Of a stretch of DNA of 64,000 nt, positions 1 to 7,400 are shown in pieces. A program made the translations under genes and the position numbers. This stretch comes from Actinacidiphila paucisporea. GTDB lineage: Bacteria > Actinomycetota > Actinomycetes > Streptomycetales > Streptomycetaceae. The stretch spans positions 1-64,000 of the forward strand of contig NZ_FRBI01000029.1 in assembly GCF_900142575.1 (NCBI RefSeq), in the 5' to 3' direction. The notes under the pieces are model-generated. The model was not told the DNA's origin and searched no databases. It saw nothing but the letters and a program-made list of their open reading frames with translations. The first letter of the stretch is position 1. Each line of letters opens with the position of its first letter.

Positions 1-130
1 TTCGAGATGAGGGCTCCCACCCACTTGATGGGGTAAGGCTCCCAGTAGACGACTGGGTTGATAGGCCGGATGTGGAAGCCCTGTAAGGGGTGGAGCTGAC
101 CGGTACTAATAGGCCGAGGGCTTGTCCTCA
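1..130 (+). rRNA. 23S ribosomal RNA, 3' end (partial)
   Basis: The 5' part lies outside the window. The sequence runs through the conserved 3' terminal domain of 23S rRNA, ending in the GACCGGTACTAATAGGCCGA segment and the GGGCTTGTCCTCA 3' terminus typical of streptomycetes. The exact 3' end is placed by similarity to the usual end and may be off by a few bases. The ~98-base spacer to the 5S gene holds an imperfect hairpin (about 167-220, with ACCACC/GGTGGT at its tip near 183-198), a plausible RNA-processing signal. Confidence 0.93.
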
Positions 131-228
131 GTTGCTCGCGTCCACTGTGTGGTTCTGAAACAACCAGCTACCACACTCCCGTACCACCGTCAGGTGGTGT
201 GTGTGGGGTGTGGTGTGTGTTTCATGGT

Positions 229-345
229 GTTTCGGTGGTCATAGCGTTAGGGAAACGCCCGGTTACATTCCGAACCCGGAAGCTAAGCCTTTCAGCGCCG
301 ATGGTACTGCAGGGGGGACCCTGTGGGAGAGTAGGACACCGCCGA
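229..345 (+). rRNA. 5S ribosomal RNA
   Basis: It starts with GTTTCGGTGGTCATAGCG and ends with GGACACCGCCGAAC, which pair to close helix I. The internal GGAAACGCCCGGTTACATTC and CGATGGTACTGC blocks are the standard actinobacterial 5S sequence. The length of about 117 nt is normal. It lies directly downstream of 23S, as in a 16S-23S-5S operon, and is followed by a strong terminator. Confidence 0.95.
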
Positions 346-359
346 ACAATCTTTGATAG

Positions 360-404
360 AAGCCCCGGCCCCCGAGTTTTGTCTCGGGGGCCGGGGCTTT
401 TTTG
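360..404 (+). terminator. Intrinsic terminator of the rrn operon
   Basis: A 16-bp perfect stem (AGCCCCGGCCCCCGAG pairing with CTCGGGGGCCGGGGCT) closes a short TTTTGT loop and is followed at once by a run of six T. It lies 15 bases after 5S and is the classical Rho-independent form, which is uncommon in streptomycete genomes outside rrn. Confidence 0.93.
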
Positions 405-472
405 CTGCCCGTTACCCGGTGTTCACATGGTGCAGAGACTCTGGGCGCCCCGACAGGCGGAGGTGTGGAGAC

Positions 473-1210
473 GTGCAGCAGATGACGACTGCCGGACGGC
501 GGCACAGGATCGCTTCGGACACGACGGCCGCCGCTTTGCGCCAGGCGCTGACGGTGCTCGGGATAGGGGCCGGCGACGAGGTCATCGTGCCCTCGTTCGG
601 GCCCGGTGCGCCGGCTGACGCCGTTCGGCTCGCCGGTGCCGTACCGGTCTTCGCGGACATCGACCCGCGGACGTTCTGCCTCGACCCCGACGCGGTGGCG
701 GCCGGCATCACGTGCCGGACGGCGGCCATCCTGCCGGTGCATGTGTTCGGGCACCCGGCGCCCATGTCGCGGCTCAACGAGCTGGCCGAGAGTCGTGCGT
801 TGGCCGTGGTGGAGGAGGGCGCCGACGGCGGGCGTACCGAGGACGCGGGGGCCGTCGCGAGGCGCCGGGCCCACGCGCGCTTCCTGGACTCGGCGTTGAA
901 GGGCGTCACCGTGCCGTACACCGAGCCCGGGGCGCGTCACCTCTACCATCGCTACACCGTGCGGATACCGGGCAACGGACGCCCCGACAGGGACGCCTTC
1001 GCCGCCGCCCTGGCCGCCCGCGGGGTGCGGGCCGAGGTGAGCGTGCCCGTACCGGTGCACCGGATGCCCGCACACCGCTCCGGGGCCGTGCTGCCGCAGA
1101 CCGAACGGGCGGCCGCGGACACCCTGTCGCTGCCGGTCCACCCGGGCATCACGCAGCGGGAGTTGACGCATATCGCGGACACGTGCAACGCGCTCGGCGG
1201 GCTGGTCTGA
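473..1210 (+). CDS. DegT/DnrJ/EryC1-like aminotransferase-fold protein, internally deleted
   Basis: This 245-residue protein resembles the DegT/DnrJ/EryC1/StrS sugar aminotransferases but looks shortened. The N-terminal third matches (ALTVLGIGAGDEVIVPSFG, then PVHVFGHPAPMSRLNELAE), and so does the C-terminal part (LYHRYTVRI, then LPQTERAAADTLSLPVHPG). The central ~120-130 residues that hold the PLP-binding lysine are missing: the sequence jumps from the VVEEGADGG strand to the LYHRY strand. The first ~40 residues of the family are also absent. GTG at 473 is chosen because a GGAGG stands 9 bases upstream; the reading frame upstream runs into the rrn terminator, and ATG 482 is an alternative. 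The frame is open and GC3-rich, so it may be a maintained gene without aminotransferase activity rather than a fresh pseudogene. It has no obvious operon partner. Confidence 0.7.
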   Translation: MQQMTTAGRRHRIASDTTAAALRQALTVLGIGAGDEVIVPSFGPGAPADAVRLAGAVPVFADIDPRTFCLDPDAVAAGITCRTAAILPVHVFGHPAPMSRLNELAESRALAVVEEGADGGRTEDAGAVARRRAHARFLDSALKGVTVPYTEPGARHLYHRYTVRIPGNGRPDRDAFAAALAARGVRAEVSVPVPVHRMPAHRSGAVLPQTERAAADTLSLPVHPGITQRELTHIADTCNALGGLV

Positions 1211-1304
1211 GCCGACCGCCCGCAGCCCGCGAACCCGGCTCGACCAGGCACTCGGCCGAGTTTCCCGCACAGCCGTTCATGGGCTACGATCTTCCCGTCG
1301 ACGC

Positions 1305-1377
1305 GCCCCAATAGCTCAGTCGGTAGAGCGTCTCCATGGTAAGGAGAAGGTCTACGGTTCGATTCCGTATTGGGGCT
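1305..1377 (+). tRNA. tRNA-Thr (anticodon GGU)
   Basis: A full cloverleaf folds. The acceptor stem GCCCCAA (1305-1311) pairs with TTGGGGC (1370-1376) and the D stem is GCTC/GAGC. The anticodon stem TCTCC/GGAGA holds a 7-base loop with GGT at 1338-1340. The T arm is TACGG-TTCGATT-CCGTA. CCA is not encoded, as is usual in these bacteria. A TACGAT at 1285-1290 could be its -10 element. No integrase or duplicated 3' end suggests use as an attachment site. Confidence 0.96.
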
Positions 1378-1383
1378 CTGACA

Positions 1384-1418
1384 GGAAAGGCCCCCCGCTT
1401 CCGGCGGGGGGCCTTTCC
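1384..1418. terminator. Hairpin between tRNA-Thr and osaC
   Basis: A perfect 15-bp inverted repeat (GGAAAGGCCCCCCGC pairing with GCGGGGGGCCTTTCC) with a 5-base loop lies 7 bases after the tRNA and 24 bases from the osaC stop codon. It can serve as a terminator for both convergent transcripts. There is no long T run on either side. Confidence 0.75.
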
Positions 1419-1441
1419 CATGTCCGGGGAGCGGTGGGCGG

Positions 1442-4081
1442 TCAGTCCTTCGGCAGGGCCGGCACCCGCATGGCGAGGATGGCCATGTCGTCGGAGGGCG
1501 CGTCGGAGGCGAAGCGTTCGACGGCCCGCTGGATGCGGGCCGCGACGGCGCCGGCCGTCAGGCCCGTACAGGTCGCGAGGACGTCCGCGAGGCCGTCGTC
1601 ACCGAGCATCCTGGACCCCTCGCGGCGCTCGGTGACACCGTCGGTGACGCAGAGCAGGACGTCGCCCGGGTCCAGGGTGACGGACTGCTCGACCAGTTCC
1701 AGGTCCTCCATCACGCCCAGCAGCGGCTGCGGGTCGGCCGCGGGCTCGACCGATCCGTCGGGGCGCAGCCGCAGCGGCAGCGGGTGGCCCGCGCAGACCA
1801 TGCGGAGCACGGCGCTGCCGTCGTGCTGCGGCCACAACTCGCCGTAGAGGAGGGTCAGGAAGCGGCTGCGGGCGCCCTCGTCCAGGATGGCCGCGTTGAG
1901 GCGCTCCAGGACCGCGGGGCCGCCGAAGCCCTCGCGTGCCAGCAGGCGCAGGGCGTGCCGGGCCAGGCCGGTCACGGCGGCGGCCTCCGGCCCCGTACCG
2001 CAGACGTCGCCGATGGCGAAGCCCCAGCAGCCGTCACGGATCGGGAAGAGGTCGTAGAAGTCGCCGCCGACCTCGTTGCCCTCGCCGGCGGCACGGTAGA
2101 CGACCTCGACCTCGACGCCGGGGACCTGCGGCAGTTCGGGCGGGAGCAGGCTGCGCTGGAGGGCCTGGCTGATGGCGGTGCGCTCGCTGTAGAGGCGGGC
2201 GTTGTCCAGCGCGAGGGCGGCCCGGCGGGAGAGGTCCTCGGCCAGTTCGAGGATCTCCTGGCGGAAGCGCTCGTCGGACGGCTTGCCGAGGGTGAGCATG
2301 CCGATGACGCGGTTGCGGGCGACCAGTGGCAGGACGACCGTCTCGCCGCCGACCGCGGCGGCGGTGGCAAGGGCCACGCCCGGGGTGCTGGGTGCGCGGC
2401 CGGCGATCGTACCCGAGCCGCTGGGGCCGACGCCGAGGCTGCGCAGCGACGCGCGTAGGGCGCTGGAATGTGCCGCGTCGGAGGGCGCGGTCCAGATGCG
2501 GGCGCCGGGGGTCGGGTCAGGTTCCGGGGCGCGGACCTGGGACAGCAGCGCTTTGATGCCGTCGATGCGGTCCTCGTCCTCGTGCAGCACGAAGGCCAGT
2601 TCCGGCTCGGACTGCTCGGCGATCGTGTAGACCGCGCACCAACTGGCCAGCGTGGGCACGGTCATCTGGGCCATCAGCGCCAGCGTCTGGTCGCGCTCCA
2701 GGGTCCCCGCGAGCAGGTCGGAGGCCTCGACGAGGAAGGACAGCGAGCCGCGGCGGAGCCTTTCCAGCTCGGTGAGCCTGGCGCTCTCCACGGCCAGGGC
2801 GATCCGGTCGGCGGCGAACTGCAGCCGCAGGGCTTGCTGGTTGGAGTAGCGGCCCGGGGCTTCGGCGGCGACTCCGAGCGAGCCGGTGAGCCGGCCCTCG
2901 ACCTTGAGCGGCACGGTGACGACCGAGCGCATCCCGGTTCCCGACAGCAGCGGGACGGCGCCGGGGACAGCGGTGAGGTCCTCGTGTACGGCGGGCATAC
3001 GGGCGCTGCCGTACCGGCCGGTGCCGGCCTCGACGGGGACCCGGGCGAAGCGCTGGCGGGCGGAGGGCAGGCCGGTGGAGGCGCGTACTTCGAGTTCGGT
3101 CTCGTCGTCGGTGGCCAGCAGCAGGTAGGCGGCGTCGCCGTCGAGCATGTCACGGGCGCGTTCCACCGTGCGCTGCAGGAGGCTGTCGAGGTCGTCGGGG
3201 GCGGGCGAGCCGATGAAGACCTCGAAGGCGTCGACGTTCTTGCCGCGCTGGACCAGGCCGGTGTCGGAGGGCGCGTTGCCGCGCGCCGGGGTCTGCAGGA
3301 CGGCGCGCTCCTCGACGCGCACCAGCAGGCACACGGTGGAGGGCTCGCCGGAGGTGTCGCGGACCCGCAGGTGGGAGCCGTAGACGGGCAGGACGCGGCC
3401 GTCGCTGTTGCGCAGCCCGTAGGTGCCCTCCCAGCGCGACAGCTGCAGGGCCTCGGCCAGGCCGATGCCGGTGCCGGGGGTCTGCGGCCAGGCGGTGAGG
3501 TCGGCGAGCGACTTGCCGACGACGCCGTCGGCGGGGTGGCCGAAGAGGTCGGCGGCGTCGTCGTTCCAGCGGGTGATGGCACCCCGGCTGTCGACCTGGA
3601 CCACGGCGACCCTGACCCGCTCGTCGGCGACGGGCAGGTCGGCGGCGGGCAGCAGCGGTCCGGCGGAGCGGGTGCCCGCGGGGCGCTCGGGAAGGTCGAG
3701 CTGGAACCAGACGTGCTTGCCCGCCGCCGTGTACTCCACGCCCCAGCGGCTGGCGAGCGCGGCGCACAGCAGCAGGCCGCGGCCGCCTTCGTGGTCGGGG
3801 TCCCGGTGCGGCCGGCCGCGGCCCTGGAGCGGTACCTCGCGCTCGGGGTAGTGGTCGGCGACCTCCACGCGTACGGCCGTCTCGTAGCGCAGGCAGCGCA
3901 CGTCGGCGGCGGTGCCCGCGTGCACCACGGCGTTGGTCACCAGTTCGCTGGTCAGCACCACCGCGTCGTCCACGACGTCGGCGAAGCCCCAGCCGTGCAG
4001 GGTGTCCCGCACGAAGGCCCTGGCCACGGCGACCGACCGCCCCACCGGTTCGAAGCTGGCGGATGCCCGAGCCGTGATCAC
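1442..4081 (-). CDS. osaC: OsaC-like RsbW/PAS/GAF/PP2C anti-sigma regulator-phosphatase
   Basis: This is a multidomain signalling protein. Domains in order: an RsbW-type HATPase (about 8-140; N-box TSELVTNAVVHAG near residue 50, G-box EGGRGLLL near 100), a PAS domain (about 160-265), two GAF-like regions (about 300-450 and 460-610) and a SpoIIE/PP2C phosphatase (about 650-875; GGDFYDLF and GDVCGTG metal-binding motifs, SDDMAIL near the end). In S. coelicolor OsaC resets SigB activity after osmotic stress, and it also lies beside osaA-osaB; the assignment here rests on domain order and neighbours. GTG 4081 is chosen because AGAGGAG stands just upstream and the protein then starts right before the kinase fold. 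ATG 4177 is an in-frame alternative (911 residues) without a convincing ribosome site. It is transcribed divergently from osaA. Confidence 0.88.
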   Translation of the reverse strand: MITARASASFEPVGRSVAVARAFVRDTLHGWGFADVVDDAVVLTSELVTNAVVHAGTAADVRCLRYETAVRVEVADHYPEREVPLQGRGRPHRDPDHEGGRGLLLCAALASRWGVEYTAAGKHVWFQLDLPERPAGTRSAGPLLPAADLPVADERVRVAVVQVDSRGAITRWNDDAADLFGHPADGVVGKSLADLTAWPQTPGTGIGLAEALQLSRWEGTYGLRNSDGRVLPVYGSHLRVRDTSGEPSTVCLLVRVEERAVLQTPARGNAPSDTGLVQRGKNVDAFEVFIGSPAPDDLDSLLQRTVERARDMLDGDAAYLLLATDDETELEVRASTGLPSARQRFARVPVEAGTGRYGSARMPAVHEDLTAVPGAVPLLSGTGMRSVVTVPLKVEGRLTGSLGVAAEAPGRYSNQQALRLQFAADRIALAVESARLTELERLRRGSLSFLVEASDLLAGTLERDQTLALMAQMTVPTLASWCAVYTIAEQSEPELAFVLHEDEDRIDGIKALLSQVRAPEPDPTPGARIWTAPSDAAHSSALRASLRSLGVGPSGSGTIAGRAPSTPGVALATAAAVGGETVVLPLVARNRVIGMLTLGKPSDERFRQEILELAEDLSRRAALALDNARLYSERTAISQALQRSLLPPELPQVPGVEVEVVYRAAGEGNEVGGDFYDLFPIRDGCWGFAIGDVCGTGPEAAAVTGLARHALRLLAREGFGGPAVLERLNAAILDEGARSRFLTLLYGELWPQHDGSAVLRMVCAGHPLPLRLRPDGSVEPAADPQPLLGVMEDLELVEQSVTLDPGDVLLCVTDGVTERREGSRMLGDDGLADVLATCTGLTAGAVAARIQRAVERFASDAPSDDMAILAMRVPALPKD

Positions 4082-4402
4082 GGATCTCCTCTTGACGGAT
4101 TCGGTGGTGTCCCGGATCAGCTGCCGGGTCGCGCCACGATCGGTCGCCCGCTCGTGCACCGTGCGTCGTACTGCCATCAGGCAAGGCTAGTGCGTAGCGC
4201 CCCGGCCGTCAGTTGGGGCTGTCAAACCGGAACGTGCCCTGCCGGATGCGGTGCGTGTACAGGTCCGGTTACGGGTCTAGCCCCAACGAACCCGCTGCGT
4301 ACTGGTTACGCGGGATGTTGCCTGGCCGGTAGGCGGAGGTGGAAGACTGGAGGCGCCTAACTCAGGTACATGCAGGTCGATCGACCCTCCAGGAGGGACA
4401 CG

Positions 4403-7400
4403 GTGGAGTCTGGCGCATCGGCGCGGGGCACAGTCACGCGTACGAAGAACGGGCGTTCCCGGGCCGGCGGGACCGTAGAGGTCGATTCTGCCGCGCTCAC
4501 CAAGCTGCTCACCGCGCTTGCCGCGATGCGGGACGGAAATTTCCGCCGGCGTCTGACGGTGGCGGGCGACGGGGTGATGGCTGAGGTCGCGGCCGTCTTC
4601 AACGAGGTCGCGGACCGTAACCAGCACCTCACCGGGGAGCTGGCGCGGGTGCGCCGGGTCGTCGGCCGGGAGGGCAAGCTCACCGAGCGGCTGGAGACCG
4701 GCGCCTGCGAGGGCGCCTGGGCGGCCGCCATCGAGGCGTCGAACGCGCTGGTGGACGACCTGGTGCGGCCGGTCTCCGAGGTGGGCCGGGTGCTGTCGGC
4801 GGTGGCCGAGGGCGACCTGGAACAGCGGATGGACCTGCGCGCGCAGAATTCGGACGGCTCCGCGCACCCGCTGCGCGGCGAATTCCTCAAGGTCGGCCGT
4901 ACGGTCAACGGCCTGGTCGACCAGCTGTCCGCCTTCACCGACGAGGTGACCCGGGTGGCCAGCGAGGTCGGCACCGAGGGCAAGCTCGGCGGGCAGGCGA
5001 AGGTCCGGGGCATGGCGGGGTCCTGGAAGGACCTGACGGACTCCGTCAACACCATGGCGTACCGGCTGACCGCGCAGGTGCGCGACATCGCGCTGGTGAC
5101 GACCGCGGTGCTCAAGGGCGACCTGTCGCGCAAGGTCACCGTGCATGTCGCGGGCGAGATGCTGGAGCTGAAGAACACCGTCAACACGATGGTGGACCAG
5201 CTCTCCTCGTTCTCCTCCGAGGTGACGCGCGTCGCCCGGGAGGTCGGCACCGAGGGCGAACTGGGCGGCCAGGCGCAGGTGCCCGGTGTGGCCGGGGTGT
5301 GGAAGGACCTTACCGACTCGGTGAACCTGATGGCCGGCAACCTGACGGCCCAGGTGCGGGACATCGCCCAGGTGACCACGGCGGTCGCGAACGGCGACCT
5401 GACGCAGAAGATCACCATCGGCGCGCGCGGCGAGGTCGCGCAGCTCGCCGAGACGATCAACGCGATGACCGAGACGCTGCGGACCTTCGCCGACGAGGTG
5501 ACCAGGGTCGCCGGCGAGATCGGGGCCGAGGGCCAGCTCGGCGGTCAGGCGCAGGTGCCTGGCGCCGCGGGCACGTGGAAGGACCTCACCGACTCGGTGA
5601 ACACCGCCTTCCGCAATCTGACGGCCCAGGTGCGGGACATCGCCCAGGTCACGACCGCGGTCGCGGGCGGCGACCTGTCGCAGAAGGTCACTGTGGACGT
5701 CTCCGGCGAGATGCTGGAGCTGAAGAACACCGTCAACACGATGGTCGACCAACTGTCGGCCTTCGGCGCCGAGGTGACGCGGGTGGCCCGCGAGGTCGGC
5801 GTCGAGGGCATCCTCGGCGGTCAGGCGCAGGTGCCGGGTGCCGCGGGCACGTGGAAGGACCTCACCGACTCGGTGAACACCGCCTTCCGCAACCTGACCG
5901 GCCAGGTCCGCAACATCGCGCAGGTCACCACGGCGGTCGCCAACGGCGATCTCTCGCAGAAGGTCACGGTCGACGTCTCCGGCGAGATGCTGGAACTGAA
6001 GAACACCGTGAACCGCATGGTCGACCAGCTCGGCTCCTTCGCCGCCCAGGTGACCCGGATGGCCACCGACGTGGGTACGGAGGGCAGGCTCGGCGGCCAG
6101 GCGCGGGTGGACGGCGTCAGCGGCACCTGGAAGGACCTCACCGACTCCGTCAACTTCATGGCGGGCAACCTGACGTCGCAGGTGCGGCAGATCGCCCAGG
6201 TGACCACGGCGGTGGCCCGCGGCGACCTGTCGCAGAAGATCGACGTGGACGCGCGTGGCGAGATCCTGGAGCTGAAGAACACCATCAACACGATGGTGGA
6301 CCAGCTGTCCTCCTTCGCCGAGCAGGTGACCCGGGTGGCCCGCGAGGTGGGCACCGAAGGGCGGCTCGGCGGTCAGGCGCAGGTGCCGGGCGTCGCCGGT
6401 GTGTGGCGGGACCTCACCGACTCGGTGAACTTCATGGCCGGCAACCTGACCGGCCAGGTCCGCAACATCGCGCAGGTCGCGACGGCGGTCGCGCGCGGCG
6501 ACCTGTCGCAGAAGATCGACGTCGACGCCCGTGGCGAGATCCTCGAGCTGAAGAACACCCTGAACACGATGGTCGACCAGCTGTCGTCGTTCGCCGAGCA
6601 GGTGACCAGGGTCGCGCGCGAGGTGGGCACCGAGGGCATCCTGGGCGGCCAGGCCGAGGTGAAGGGGGTCAGCGGTACCTGGAAGGACCTGACCCAGTCC
6701 GTCAACTTCATGGCCAACAACCTGACCAGCCAGGTCCGCAACATCGCCGACGTCACCAGCGCGGTCGCGCAGGGCGATCTGTCGCGGAAGATCACCGTCG
6801 ACGCCAAGGGCGAGATCCTGGCGCTGGTCACCACGGTGAACACGATGGTGGACACGCTGTCGGCCTTCGGTGACGAGGTGACCCGGGTGGCCCGCGAGGT
6901 GGGCACCGAGGGCCAGCTCGGCGGCCAGGCGCGGGTCCGTGACGCGTCGGGCATCTGGAAGGACCTCACCGACAACGTCAACCTGATGGCGAGCAACCTG
7001 ACCAGCCAGGTGCGGTCGATCTCCTCGGTCGCCACCGCCGTCGCCAACGGCGACCTCACCAAGAAGATCAACGTGGACGCGCGCGGCGAGGTCGCGCAGC
7101 TCGCCGAGACCATCAACACGATGGTGGACACGCTGTCGGCATTCGGTGACGAGGTGACCCGCGTGGCCCGCGAGGTGGGCACCGAGGGCATCCTGGGCGG
7201 CCAGGCGCGGGTGCCGGGCGTCAGCGGCACGTGGAAGGACCTCACCGAGTCCGTCAACGGGATGGCGTCCAACCTGACGGGCCAGGTGCGGCAGATCGCC
7301 CAGGTGACCACCGCGGTCGCCCGCGGCGACCTGTCCAAGAAGATCGACGTGGACGCCCGGGGCGAGATCCTGGAGCTGAAGACCACCATCAACACCATGG

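Noticed and set aside
1305..1377. tRNA-Thr as an integration site
   Set aside because: No integrase, no repeated tRNA 3' end downstream and no change in base composition nearby.
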